The notes: generated by a model from the letters alone, not told the origin. Positions 45,956-58,630 are shown, numbered from the stretch's first letter. The stretch: DNA of 64,000 nt from Dama dama (GCF_033118175.1 NC_083698.1:75981001-76045000), one strand, 5' to 3'. Numbers and translations are program-made.

Positions 45956-47231
45956 TTTAATTATAAATAGTTCACAATTTGAGAATTAATTTTCCCTTTA
46001 GTACTACAATTAATGTTGTGAGTATAAGTTTTGGCTGACATAAAATATTCATGGGGAAAAAAACTGTTCACTAACTTTTCAGCACCATAGTGTGGTGTAT
46101 TCTGAAAGATAAAAGGGCTCAATATGTGATGCCCAAAATTAATATTGGAAGATACAGGGGAAAACCCAGGGTGAAAGGCTCACATGATATCAGTTTACAA
46201 CACGGAATGTCTGGATGCTTATACATAAAAGCATGGGTTGAAACAAATAACACTCTCCACATAATTAATTCCTTCCCAAAGTATACTTTTCTCAGTAGTT
46301 AAGGAAATAATTCTGAGACCTCCCCCTAAAAGTCTGCATATTCTTTTCTCCACTTCCAGTGTCTCATAGGCACAACTTTACTATCTAAATAAACTGAGTT
46401 AGGTCAAGTTTAGAACCCATATTCAGGAATTGACTATCCAAGAATACTTGGAAGCATGCATATGACAGTATGCCCTTGGGGTGCTTAGGGAACAGGAGGA
46501 GAGCAGGATGGCCACATGATGTGTGTTGTGTGCATCATGTATTGAGAGGAATGAGAGTATTGTAAATAGACTTTGAAGAGCATCATTTATTTTGGCAGAA
46601 AGATTGCTAAAAGAAAAGGTCATAATTTCAAGAACTTGTATGACCATGGGAAGACATTACATTTAACTACCTGGTGCCTGAGTTTTTGAGCACAAGTATG
46701 AACATACCCTCGTTTAGAAATAAATTGATATGAGTGGGCTGAGGGTTTAACAGATTCCATCCCTTGGGGTTAAAAATCATCTGCTCTCGGCAAAATTCAA
46801 CTTTCTGGTTTTTTTCCTTTTGCAAGTGAGGGACAGAGCAGGAGGAAAAGGGAAGGGAGACCAGCTTTAAATGACTTATAAAAAGGACTCAGAAAAAAAA
46901 AAAAAAAAAACTTTCTGGACATCAAAAGCTCTTACAAAACAGGCTTTTAATGATTTAAGTGTAAATGAATCAAAAACATATGGATAACATTTTCTTTTAA
47001 AATACCCTTGGGCTTAAAAAATTAAGGGGAAAAGTAAATGGAAGAGAATGGTTTAGATTTGGTGGAGCAGAAAAACATTTCAGAAAATAGCTTGAGGAGT
47101 TGGAGACGCCCAGTAGCATTTGGGTTTGTTTGAGCTCACTGGAGGAAGGATGTGATGAAGACTTTAGACCCTACATTCAGGAGCCCTGCTCAGCAGCTAC
47201 TTGTACCTAAGAGGCATGACAAATAGAACCA
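45956..47231. other. Unassigned sequence with poly(A)
   Basis: No gene or repeat recognised, except an 18-base A run at 46893-46910. Frames at 46090-46302 and 46423-46647 (70-74 codons) have no motif. Confidence 0.4.
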
Positions 47232-49674
47232 AAGGTATGAAATGATATGTTATTCTGGCTTTGGTTTGCATTTCTCTGGTGATTAGTGATGTTGAGCACC
47301 TTTTCATGTACCTATTGACAATTTATGCATCTTTGGAAAAAATGTCTATTCAGGTCCTTTGCTCCCCACCCCCCTGCTTTTTTTTTTTTTTTTTTAATCT
47401 GGTTATTTGAGTTGTTTTGCTATTGAGTGGTAAGAGTTCCTTATATATTTGATATATGGTTTGCAAATATTTTCTCTCATTCTATAGATCACTTTTTCAT
47501 TTCGTTGTTTTGCTATAGAGAAAGCTTTTAGTTTAATGTTATATCAATTGTTTATTTTTGCTTTTGTTGACTTTGCTTTTAGTGTCAAATCCAAAATGTT
47601 TTAAGACCAACTTAAAGGACCTCTTCCCTTTGTTTTCTTTTAATGTTTTATAGTTTCAGGCCTTACATTTATGTCTTCAGTACATTTTGAGGGGACTTCC
47701 CTGGCAGTCCAATGGTTAAGATTTCACCTGGCAATGCAGGGGTGCAGGTTTGATCCCTGGTCAGGGAGCTACAATCCAATATGCCTCAAGGCCAAAAGGC
47801 CAAAAGGTAAAAGAAGTACAATATTGTAAGAAATTCAATAAAGATTTTTAAATGTTCCACATTAAAAAAAAAAACAACAATAACATTAAAAATACATTTT
47901 GAGTTGATTATTGAGTATGGTATAAGGGTCCCAATTTCTTTTTTTTCATAAGAGGATATCCAACTTTTCCAACACCACTTATTGAAGAGACTATCATTTC
48001 CCCATTGTGTATTATTTGCAACTTGTTGAAATCAGCTGATCATACATGTATGAGTTTCTGTGCTCTCTATTCATTTCCACTGATATGTGTGTTTGTTTTA
48101 TGCAAATACCATACTTTTTGTATTACTACTGTTTTGTCATATAGCTTGATATCAAAAAGTGTGACACCTCCAGCATTTATCCTCTTGGCCAAGATAGCTT
48201 CATTTTTTGGGGGGTCTTTTATGGTTCCACCCAAATTTTAGGATCATTTGTTCTATTTCTGTGAAAAATGCCATTGGAAATTTGGTAGAGACTACATTGA
48301 CTCTGTTGATTACTTTGGGCACTACGAATCACAATATTAATTCTTCCAATCCATGAAGATGGATTTTTTCATCAATTTTTTATAGTTTTCAGTGTACAGA
48401 TCCCTCACCTCCTTGAACAAATTTATTTCTAAATATTTTGTTCTTTTTGATTACTTCCTTAATTTCTTTTTCAGATATTTCATTATTAGTGTGGTACACA
48501 AGTGATTTATATGTTGATTTTGTATCCTACAACTTTACTGAATTAATTTTATCAGTTCTACCGGTTTTCTCTCCCCCCCTCCCCCATGGAGTCCTTAGGG
48601 TTTTCTATATATTATAATATCACTTTCAAATAGAAACAATTTTACCTCTTTTCTTACTTGGATGACTTGTATTTCTTTCCTCACTTAATTGCTCTGGCTA
48701 GGACTTCCAGTACAAGTGATGAGAGTGGATACTTTTGTCTTATTCTTGATCTTAGAAGAAAAGTTGAAAGCTTTGCACCACTAAGTATGATGTAAGTTGT
48801 GTGTGTCATATATTACAACTATACCTAATATTCCTTATATTCCATCTACACCTAATTTCTTGAGAGCTTTAAACATAAAAATGTTCATTTTTGTCAAGTG
48901 GTTTTTCTGCATTTATTATATGGTTTTTACCCTTCATTTTGTTAATGTGGTACATCATATTTATTGATTTGCAGATGTTGAACCATCCTTGCCGCTCTGG
49001 GATAAATCTCACTCGATCATGGTGTATATTGCTCTTACTGTGCAGTTGTATTCCATTTGCTCATATTCTGTTGAGAGTTTTTGCATGCATGTCCATTAAA
49101 TATTGGTTTATAATTTTCTTTTCTTTTTGTTTCTTTGTCTGGCTTTAGTATCAGGGTAATATTCACCTCATAAAATGAATTTGGGAGTGTTCCCTCCTCT
49201 TAAAATTTTTGGAAGACTTTGAAAAGAATTGATATTAATTTTTCTCTACATGTTTGGGAGAATTCACTGTTTGGTCCTGGACTTTTCTTTGTTGGGAGGT
49301 TTTTGATTGCTGATTAAATTTCCTTACTCATTACTGGTCTGTTCAGATTTTTTGTTTCTTCATAAGTCAGTCTTGATAGGTTGTATGATTTTAAGAATTT
49401 ATTTATTTCTTCAATAAATTATCCAATTTGTTGGTGTATAATTTTTCACAGCAGTCTTATAATTCTTTGTACTTCTGCAGTATCAGTTGTGATGTCTCCT
49501 TTATTTCTGATTTTATTTATTTGAATCTTATCTCTTTTTTCTTTAGTCTTGCTAAATGTTCATCAATTTTGTTTATCTTTTGATAATATTATCTGTTTTA
49601 TGGACCTTTTCTAGTGTCTCTATGTCGTTTATTTTTGCTGGATCTTTGTATTTCCTTCTGCTGACTTTGAGCTT
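47232..49674 (-). mobile_element. L1 ORF2 block, interrupted by CHR-2
   Basis: About 2.2 kb of L1 in reverse orientation, excluding the inserted CHR-2. The left part is the ORF2 end (tggtttgcatttctctggtgatt, gattagtgatgttgagcacc) and the middle is the reverse transcriptase to C-terminal region (for example tccaacaccacttattgaagag, atattaattcttccaatccatga, ttggtcctggacttttctttg). The right end breaks at ccttctgctgactttgagctt. The 3' UTR is missing at the left and the 5' half at the right. Many stops in every frame make it non-coding. It is the longest single LINE block in the window. Confidence 0.9.
47692..47892 (+). mobile_element. CHR-2-type SINE inserted in L1
   Basis: Forward: gggacttccctggcagtccaatggtta, gcaggggtgcaggtttgatccc, cagggagctacaatccaatatgcc, then an A-rich tail with aaaaaaacaacaataac. 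A perfect 11 bp duplication of L1 sequence, tacattttgag, at 47681-47691 and 47893-47903 shows that the SINE arrived after the L1. Confidence 0.94.
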
Positions 49675-49675
49675 A

Positions 49676-50197
49676 TTGTTTAGTCGCTCAGTGGTGTCTG
49701 ATGCTTTGTGACCCCACGGACTGCAGCACACCAGGCTTCCCTGTCCATAACTATCTCCCAGAGTTTGTTCAAACTCATGTCCATTGAATCAGTGATGCCA
49801 TCCAACCATCTTATCCTCTGTCTTCCCCTTCTCTTCCTGCCTTCAATCTTTCCCAGCATCAGGGTCTCTTCCAGTGAGATGGCTCTTTGCATCAAATGGT
49901 GACAATATTGGAGCTTCAGCTTCAGCATCAGTTCTTCCAATGAATATTCAGGGTTGATTTCTTTCAGATTGACTGGTTTGATCTCCTGGCTGTCTGAGGG
50001 ACTCTCAAGAGTCTTCTCCAGCACCACAGTTCAAAGGAATCAATTTTTCGGAGCTCAGCCTTCTTTATGGTCCATCTCTCACATCTGTACATGACTTGGA
50101 AAAACCATAGCTTTGACTATATGGACCTTGTTGGCAAAGTAATGTCTCTGCTTTTTACTATGCTGTCTAGCTTGGTCATAGCTTTTCTTCCAGGGAC
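49676..50197 (-). mobile_element. BovB LINE fragment A
   Basis: Reverse BovB with its 3' end at the left (ttagtcgctcagtggtgtc) and 5'-truncated at ggtcatagcttttcttccag. A 115-codon reverse frame (50027-49680) keeps the end of the protein: VLEKTLESPSDSQ, YSLEELMLKLKLQY, KIEGRKRRGRQRIRWLDG and DREAWCAAVRGVTK-type words. Directly followed by the 3' end of a second BovB in the same orientation. Confidence 0.9.
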
Positions 50198-51127
50198 CAG
50201 TTCAGTTCAGTTCAGTTGCTCAGTCATGTCCATCTCTTTGCAAGCCCATGAACCACAGCACGCCAGGCCTCCCTATCCATCACCAACTCCTGGAGTCTAC
50301 CCAAACCCATGTCCATTGAGTTGGTGATGCCATCCATCCATCTCATCCTCTGTCGTCCCCTTCTCCTCCTGCCCTCAATATTTCCCAGCATCAGGGTCTT
50401 TTCAAATGAGTCAGCTCCTTGCTCAGGTGGCCAAAGTATTGGAGTTCCAGCTTCAACATCAGTCCTTCCAATGAACACCCAGGACTGATCTCCTTTAGGA
50501 TGGACTGGTTGGATCTCCTTGCAGTCCAAGGGACTCTCATGAGTCTTCTCCAACACCACAGTTCAAAAGAATCAGTTCTTCAGTGCTCAGCTTTCTTTAT
50601 AGTCCAACTCTCACATCCATACATGACTACTGGAAAAACCATAGCCTTGACAAGACAGATGTTTGTTGACAAAGTAATGTCTCTGCTTTTTAATATGCTG
50701 TCTAGGTTGGTCATAACTTTCCTTCCAAGGAGTAAGCATCTTTTAATTTCATGGTTGCAATCACCATCTGCAGTGATTTTGGAGCCCCCCAAAAATAAAT
50801 CCTAACACTGTTTCCACTGTTTCCCCATCTATTTACCATGAAGTGATGGGACCAGATGCCATGATCTTAGTTTTCTGAAAGTTGAGCTTTAAGCCAACTT
50901 TTTCACTCCTCTTTCACTTTCATCAAGAGGCTCTTTAGTCTGTCTTCACTTTCTGCCATTAGGGTGGTGTCATTTGCTTATCTTATTGATATTTCTCCAG
51001 GCAATCTTGATTCCAGCTTGAGCTTCATCCAGTCCGGCATCGCTCATGATGTACTCTGCATATAAATTAAATACTCAGGGTGACAATATACAGCCTTGAC
51101 GTACTCCTTTCTTAATTTTGAACCAGG
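50198..51127 (-). mobile_element. BovB LINE fragment B
   Basis: A second reverse BovB, 0.93 kb. It starts with three ttcag units (the 3' tail) and runs past the RT palm to tcttaattttgaacc. The palm motif is destroyed: at 50969-50980 the tyrosine codon has become TAA and the first aspartate an asparagine. The 111-codon frame 50559-50224 and the 70-codon frame 50792-50580 are coding remnants. Confidence 0.9.
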
Positions 51128-52429
51128 CCACATCTCTTGAACATTTTCCAAACCCTGGTTGCTGTTCTCCCTGCTCCTTTCCACACCTCAGTCATGTGGC
51201 TCACCTTGGTACACTGCATGGGGCAATAAAGAGGTGGACCTCTTTGGCAGAATCCTGAACAGCTGGGGAATCCAGGCACTCATTCACACACACTTATTTT
51301 CCCCATGGGAGAAACTGCAGGCCAAGATGCTGTCTTGGCCCTGAGTTGTGCCACCTTTGGGGAGGGATAATGGTAGAGTTAAACTATTCCTCATACACTT
51401 TTCAATATGTCTAATCATGGATTTTTGTACTCTGTGTGCTGAAACTTCTCTGCAGGACTCTTGTTCTTCCACAGAGTTATTCTTGTCAAAATCAGTGTTC
51501 CTTGGGAAAAAGATGTAAGAAAAAAAAAAAAAAAAACCCAAACTTTTTCTATCATCTTTCTCAGTGATTTCTTATTTACTTTATTTCCAAAATGCATAAA
51601 ACATCAATAGAGTTAAATGTGTCCTCCAAAGTTTGAAAATTAACAACTCTTAAAACATACAGTGATGTTTCTTTACTATCTTCACAAAAAATTAAAATCC
51701 CAAAGCCTAGAAAGTTGTGAAAGAAATCCAAAGGGGTTATCATGTAATGTAGACTATCATCCCTACATTGCCTTTTCGACTGCTGCACAAAGAATTTGAG
51801 CCACAGTGACAGGAAGGCATCCACTTCAAGGGATCAGGAACTCCTGACTCTTTTAAAAATCATTCGTTCAAATGTGTGGCCCTTATTGATTAGTGAAGAT
51901 TTTTATACACAGGCTTTGATCACCTATAACAATGAAATCTCCTTCCAAAATTTTAGTTTAGTAAAACCATCTTTTCTTACCAGAGGGAGACATGTGAATG
52001 TTTGGAGTAGTCTGTAGATTTACTGGTCATGTAATTTTCATGATCAGGAGGACAACAGAATAAACAAATCCATTTTAGAATCAGTTTTTTGCATACATAC
52101 TTTGTTACCTGAAGATTCTGTACTACCATCAACATTAGACAATGGCAGTATCTAAATAATCAGCACAACCATTTATTGATTCAGGAAACATCTTCAGTCC
52201 TTGGTGGGTTCAACTCAGTTGATTTAGTTTTAGCAATATTTATGGAAACACATGAAATATTAGGACTAGTATGCCTGTTTTCATTCCCAGGCACATCATA
52301 AATATTTGACATTCTTTTCCTGCCACTATACTGTTCTCTGTCTCATAGAGAACCTCAGTGTATCTTTCTTTTCTCATTGACTGTCCAACCTTCCAGTATG
52401 ACTTCTTCCCTGATCTATCCCAGGTGAAA
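51128..52429. other. Unassigned; possible LTR end at 51.14-51.38 kb
   Basis: From about 51140 to 51380 a C-rich stretch with gcatggggcaataaagaggtgg (an AATAAA signal) and a ctctttggcagaatcctgaa block resembles the R/U5 part of an LTR, but I cannot name a family. An 18-base A run is at 51519-51536. No gene seen. Confidence 0.3.
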
Positions 52430-54050
52430 TGGTGACATCCAAACTAGTATTTTACTAACATGTTTAACCTTCCCCTTCTCCCACCCCATGCTCCTTCAAT
52501 CCCCACCCACTTCCCTGTTGTACCTTCCAGGAAAAATCCCCATGTGTCATCCACATTTGATCTCTTCTTTTTTATTCCTAAATTTCTGCATTCTGCTGAA
52601 GAGATTCACTCAATAGGGCAGATTATCATCTCACTACACTAGTGACCTTCAGCCTCAGATGGGCCACTTTCAACTGTGTTCACCAGTCTTTGAATTTGGT
52701 CTGAGCAGGCTCCCATTCCTGTTGTCCCAGCTTTTCATTTGACCCATAGCCTGTCCCTGATACAGGATCTTATCTTCTAATCTTGTATGTCATCAGGTGT
52801 GAACTCCCTCAACCTCCTGTCCTTCCGTGCCTCATAGAAATTCATCTCCATCTATCCCTTCCCTGCCTCTTTGTCTCCATGGTCAGAGAATAAATGCCCT
52901 GTCTCTTGTCCAATGCCAGCATCTTCAGTGCTGCCCTTGATCCCATCTGTTTTCCTTCAAGACCATGATCAATCAAATACAATATTTACTGTTTTATCAT
53001 CAACCAACCCTTCTGTCTTGGCTTCTTTCCCTTGGGCTAAATAAATGTTTAAATCTTTGCACACTTGAAAAACAAAACAAGCAGAGCAGAAGAAAATCTC
53101 CCTGGGCTCATATGTCCTCTGTGAGTAGTCCCTCTCTCATCCTTGTCTGTGTGGTGAAACTTCTTATAAAAGTCATGGCAAGACTTTCCACTCACTGACT
53201 TCATCTTTTTCACTCTGCTGCTGCTGCCAAGTCACTTCAGTTGTGTCCGACTCTGTGCGACCCCACAGACGGCAGCCCACCAGGCTCCCCTATCCCTGGG
53301 ATTCTCCAGGCAAGAACACTGGAGGGGGTTGCCATTTCCTTCTCTTTTTCACTCTACATCCTCTCAAATTGTTTCAGCCTCTAACCTTTACTACCTCTGA
53401 AAATGTCACCAAAGACCTTCTTTCTAAATGCAGTGATGCTGCGCTGGTGCTTTTCATGCAGGGTCTCTTGGCTGCCTTTGTTACAGTGGAACATTCATTC
53501 CTCATGGAATCTCTTGCCCATGCTGATGGGCCTCACTGGTCTTCAGAGACTATTTCCTCTCTATCCTATTCTTGTGACTCTCCTGCTTCACCACGTAGCT
53601 GTTTGCTCACTATTTTCTGCAGATTTCCTATTTTCCACTAGATTTTCTCTAGTTCTCATTGTACCAGAATCCATTTGAAATTTACTTTCATCTGTTTGCC
53701 AATAGCATCCAATTTCATTTGTGCTGATCCATCCCACCATCGTAATCACGTATCCGTACTGTTGCTTACTTTCCTATCTCTTCTCATGCTATTCTCCTTT
53801 CTCTTGTTTAACTCTTAATCATCATTCAGATTGGGATCATGCATCTTCACTTACAGGAAGCTTTCCCTGAAACACCAGGTTGCCAGGGGCCCTCTTTCAT
53901 GCTCCTTGGCTCCAGAGGTGTCCTTGACTCACAGCTGTCCCCACATCAGAGGGAAATTATTTGGTCTTGGGTTTCCTAGTCTCACTGCTCTGCAATACCA
54001 AGCATATTCTGTGCTTGGTACCTAGTAGCTATTTAATGACTTTTTGAGAA
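52430..54050 (+). mobile_element. Long L2 LINE fragment (about 1.5 kb)
   Basis: Forward L2, excluding the inserted Bov-A. Body words recall the L2 reverse-transcriptase region (aaatgtcaccaaagaccttctttctaaatgcagtgatgc, then cttggctgcctttgttacagtgg and ctcatggaatctcttgccc). The 3' end is at about 53840-54045 (ggaagctttccctgaaacacc, gcttggtacctagtagctatttaatgac). The frame 53403-53678 spans part of it without an intact protein. This is unusually long for L2. Confidence 0.72.
53217..53342 (-). mobile_element. Bov-A SINE monomer with TSD
   Basis: Reverse unit starting with (ctg)n (the complement of the (agc)n tail), then cttcagttgtgtccgactctgtgcgacccc, ggcagcccaccaggctcccc, aagaacactggagggggttgcc. 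A perfect 13 bp duplication of L2 sequence, tctttttcactct, at 53204-53216 and 53343-53355. Confidence 0.95.
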
Positions 54051-54186
54051 AATATCAGCTTATTTCCTTAATTCATAAGATGTATGTCACATATAATTTT
54101 TACTGTCACAGATCAAAATGTGAAAATAATAAATAGCTTAAAACTTGACTTTTTGACTGTATTATCTGTCTAAACTATATACACAT

Positions 54187-55006
54187 GATCAGTTCAGTTC
54201 AGTCGCTCAGTCGTGTCCAACTCTTTGTGACCCCATGAATTGCAGCACACCAGGCCTCCCTGTCCATCACCAACTCCCCCAGTTTACTCAAACTCATGTC
54301 CATCGAGTCGGTGATGCCATCCAGCCAGCTCATCCTCTTCATCCCCTTCTCCTCCTGCCCCCAATCCCTCCCAGCATCAGGGTCTTTTCCAATGAGTCAA
54401 CTCTTTGCATCAGGGGGACAAAGTATTGGAGTTTCAGCTTCAACATCGGTCCTTCCAATGAACACCCAGGACTGATCTCCTTTAGGATAGACTGGTTGGA
54501 TCTCCTTGCTGTCCAAGGGACTCTCAAGAGTCCTCTCCAACACCACAGTTCAAAAGCATCAATTCTTCAGCGCTCAGCTTTCTTTACAGTCCAGCTCTCA
54601 CATCCATACATGACTACTGGAAAAACTGCAGCCTTGACTAGATGGCCCTTTGTTGGCAAAGTAATTTCTCTGCTTATACACTATCTAGGTTGGTCATAAC
54701 TTTCCTTCCAAGGAGTAAGTGGCTTTTAATTTCATGGCTTCAATCACCATATGCAGTGATTTTGCAGCCCCCCCAAAAAACTCTGACACTGTTTCCACTG
54801 TTTCCCCATCTATTTTCTCTGAAGTGATGGGACCAGATGCCATGATCTTAGTTTTCTGAAAGTTGAGCTTTAAGCCAACTTTTTCACTCTCCTCTTTCAC
54901 TTTCTTCGAGAGGCTCTTTAGTTCCTCTTCACTTTCTGCCATAAGGGTGGTGTCATCTGCATATCTGAGGATATTGATATTTCTCCCAGAAATCTTGATT
55001 CCAGCT
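54187..55006 (-). mobile_element. BovB LINE fragment
   Basis: Reverse BovB, 0.82 kb: 3' tail ttcagttcagtcgctcagtcgtgtcc at the left, running to gaaatcttgattccagctttt. The palm motif reads Y-A-D-D at 54963-54952. The frame 54942-54694 continues from it as MAESEEELKSLSKKVK and onward. A run of C then A at 54769-54779 breaks the reading frame. Confidence 0.92.
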
Positions 55007-55139
55007 TTTGTATGTACATTATAATTTACATTATATATTAATTACACTCACATACACACACAACAAGCACTCTTTTAAAAGAACTTCTCAATCTCAGAAA
55101 ATGTGTTCTAATTTGGGTAACTATTTCCTTTTCTTGATT

Positions 55140-55500
55140 GTTTCTCCTCTTTCCTCTTTCAAAATGCTGTTTCCTCGGGGAATCCTTCCCTGACCTCACC
55201 TGGTCCCAGCACATTCATTCTCTAACCCTTATCCTAACCTTACTTTTAAATTTACACATTTAATGTTACACGTTTATATAAGTTTCCCTCTTATATAGAT
55301 GTCTACATAGTTTTGTGAACATTGGAACTTGTAATTTTTCTAAGTGACTGGTTTTGAGTTTTACTCTTCTTTACCTCATGAAGAAGGTAAGTACTTATCT
55401 ATCTTATCTATCTTTTTCTTCACCCTATCAATATGCCTGGCACATAAAATGACTTAATAAGTAGGTACTGACTTAACCAAATGAGTGAATGGGTGAAGGG
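55140..55500 (+). mobile_element. L2 LINE 3' fragment
   Basis: Forward L2 3' end: gggaatccttccctgacctcacctgg, gtccctcttatatagatg-type block, tatgcctggcacataaaatgacttaataagtaggtac, gagtgaatgggtgaagg. Confidence 0.75.
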
Positions 55501-58449
55501 AGGATAAGCTAAATGAAGCATATTGGAAGAAGGTCATAAAGTCACTAGGCTTGAGAATTAACCTTACTGTAAAGAAAGTAAAACAAAACACTTCCACACA
55601 GATGTGCTTCTGGGTCAGCAAAGAGCTTAAGTAGGCTTTGAGCTGTTTATGAGAAATGGAGCCAAAGTGAATCCAACCTTTTTTGCAGTTTTCAAACTTT
55701 CTCTTTCTTATTTGGAAAATATGTTCCCATTGCTCATGCTTGCCCCTAAATGGTGTCTGAAACAACAAGACTCAAAGCCCTCTACATACCAATGGCATGG
55801 AAACTCAAGAGGGCTGTTAGTCAGGGTGCATCTCCCAAAGATTTGGCCTCTTCCTCATTTTACCAACTGTATACCCTGCACTTTGCTGTATGTTGTGAAA
55901 GAGCTGAATCTTAATAGATCAGTCTGGGCAGAGCAAAAGTTTCATGGGGCAGTCATACAAGAGAAGCAACACACCAAAGCCACTTTTGAGGAAGATTTCA
56001 AAGCCAGGGCTAAGATTTATAGATTTTATCTTTTGGGAGATATTTATTTTTTAATGTTACAATTATACTTAAATCTGTATTTTAGGAAATAATGTTGGAA
56101 TTCTAATTGTAAATTGAAGTTTTCCCCAGAGATTAAGGATAAATAAACCTGTTAGGACACTGTAGCTCTAATCCTGGCTTTATGTAATAAAAATTTGAAT
56201 TACTCCATTTATCTCTATCATGTTACAATGAATTATAAAATATAGAAAAATAAATATTTTAATGGAAGAAGAAAACTAATCAGAATCAGAGAATAGTGAT
56301 AGAAAAGTCACATGGGTAACAAAAGATATAGTAATTAGGCATAAACATAATTTCTAAAAGGTAATTATAATTCAGCCATAAATCTGCCTTGGAACTTCCT
56401 GGAAGCCAAAGCAAAATATGAAACATAATTACTTACATAATTTAGATTGTATGTATAATAATAAAAGCTAATATTTGTGTTCTAACTTTGTGCCAGACCC
56501 TTTATAAGTATTCTTGACATATAACTATTTCTACATATATTTGAAGATCTCACATTCTTGAGAGAGAACCCTATTAACTAAATAAGCTGATAAAAAGATC
56601 TTCCACAATGAGGAAGTGAAAATTTATGCTGAAAAGCATCTCCCTTTTTTTTCTTTAGAGAATAATCAACCAAAATTAAACTTTTAAATTCTTGATTTAA
56701 GGCAGCCAGCCTGTTTTAGCAAAGTTGCCAAATATTCTTAACCGAAAGGAAGCATTGCAAGATATGACAAACAGGAAAGCTAAACAAAAGTCAACAGTGT
56801 TGCAAATCATACATTTATGGGAGGAAACGGTCCAGCCTTGCCGCCAAGCCTGGAACTTAAATCTACAAGGCGGACCATGCTAACATCAACAGGGTGTTGG
56901 GCTGTGCAGAGCTGTGAAAGAGCACCCTCAGAATGGGTGTGCAAGCAGCCAATGAGCAGGGGAGCCTGTGGTGCAGGCCTTTAGGAAGCCAGTGAGAACA
57001 CTAGCCTCCAGCTGTTGTCAGACTAACAATACTTAGAGAAGACTGGACATGCGTTTGACATTAAACTCAAATTACACCCTGTTCTGTTCCTAATCGGACT
57101 CCTGGAAATTATCTATAAGGTAACCACATCCTCAACATCTTTGGAACAAATCAGTGGGGATTTTTCATAGCTTTTTCTTATAGCACATCTCCGTGTATAT
57201 GTTAATGACCCTTGTTCCAGTAGTAAAACTGAAGTCAACCAAGGTCACCAATTCAGATGTCTAAGAGAAAAAAAAAAAAAACCACACACATTAAAAAAAA
57301 AAAAAAAAGAAATTTGAAGTCCAGACTTTTAAATGAAATCTACCAATTTTTAATCATTAGTAATTCATTCAAATATGTTTAAGACCTTAAAGAGTCAGGT
57401 AAATGCAATTCGCTATGAACTGAAGCCTTCAATTTAATGCTCTTCATAGGAAGATGAACCTCAATGAATTAAATTCTCTTCATAGAGCTTTTAATAAAAG
57501 TTGGGCAGCAAACCAAGGAGAGTAAGATTGCCTGGTAAAGACTTCAGGCTTTTGTTCCTGATTCATGACAGATACATGATCACTCGTGCTGACAACAAAT
57601 GTGACATCCTTTTGTGAAAACTGAGGTGGCACCTGGGCTTATCTATCCCAAGACAAGCCATCTTCACATGGGGCAGAGCTGAGACAGTATCTGTAAGTCA
57701 GGCCAGTGTTTTCTTGCTGCTAATCCTAGGTTTCCCACTGAATGAGCAAATGGATGTATCGTTAGGATTCCATAAAGGAAGAAGAACCATGTTAAGTGTC
57801 GTGTGATAAGGGATTTTTGGTAGGAAGTAGACCTTAAATAACTGGGGGAGGCATTGGGGAAAGAAGATACAGAGAGGCTTTGGGGACATGACTGAAAACT
57901 CTGGCCTGGGGAGAGAGTATGAAATTTGCAGGGAAATCTGAGACATGAAGGACATTTCTTTACAAAAGGGATCACTCGCTGAAAGGTTTAGGAAGTTCTG
58001 ATCTCTGTTTAACTTCTAAGTCAGCAGGCAAGCATCAAACAGGGCCTGGGCCTCTGTTGGTCATTCTGGAGTCTGGAGGAAACTCTGTCCATGGTGGGGA
58101 GGAATGCAAAGTTAAGCAGATGGGCCCAACGTCAAGCAGGACCACTGGCCCCTCTGGATATCTCCTCACCACATCCAGCCACGGAAACTCCTCAGAATGT
58201 AATGGCCCCTGCTTCACCTCGGCCTCCCAAATTTCACACCAGCTTCTCTTTTGGACACAGCAGCCCAGGACAATAAAGAGTAGGTGATTTGGGTCAGCAT
58301 AATGCCCAGCTCAACCAGACTGACAGTAGGACAAACCAGCATAGTAAGAGTGGAGACCTCCATTTCCATGAAATAGGCCATGATCATTTTAGCTGGAACA
58401 TTTCCAAATCTATTTGACTCTATATTACAAGGAAAAAGAAATAGGGGGT
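55501..58449. other. 3 kb mostly unassigned; one 147-codon frame
   Basis: The forward frame 55649-56092 is the longest open frame outside recognised repeats. It has no domain that I know, no good start context and an ordinary AT-rich composition, so I treat it as chance. A short MIR-like trace (atatttgtgttctaactttgtgccagaccc) is at about 56470-56500. Two A runs are at about 57269-57282 and 57293-57309. The 56820-57010 and 57660-58280 stretches are richer in G+C but show no exon. Confidence 0.35.
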
Positions 58450-58630
58450 GGCAAGGCAGTTAGAGGGCCTTGGATTTCAATCTTGATCACCTGCTTGCTT
58501 TACAGCCTTAGGAAAGATATTCAATCTCTTTGAGTTTTAGTTTCTCTATCAAGAAAGTGGGGCTTATAATACCAACATTAAAGTTTTGTCTTAAGGATTA
58601 AACAGAATTTGTGACAGTACAAAGTGTGAT
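58450..58630 (+). mobile_element. MIR SINE
   Basis: Forward MIR: ggcagttagagggccttgga, tttacagccttaggaaagatattcaat, gagttttagtttctctatcaag, aataccaacattaaagttttgtcttaagg. Diverged but in the right order. Confidence 0.65.

Noticed and set aside
55649..56092. 147-codon forward frame, longest outside repeats
   Set aside because: No recognised domain, no start or splice context, AT-rich codon make-up. Within chance for a window this size.
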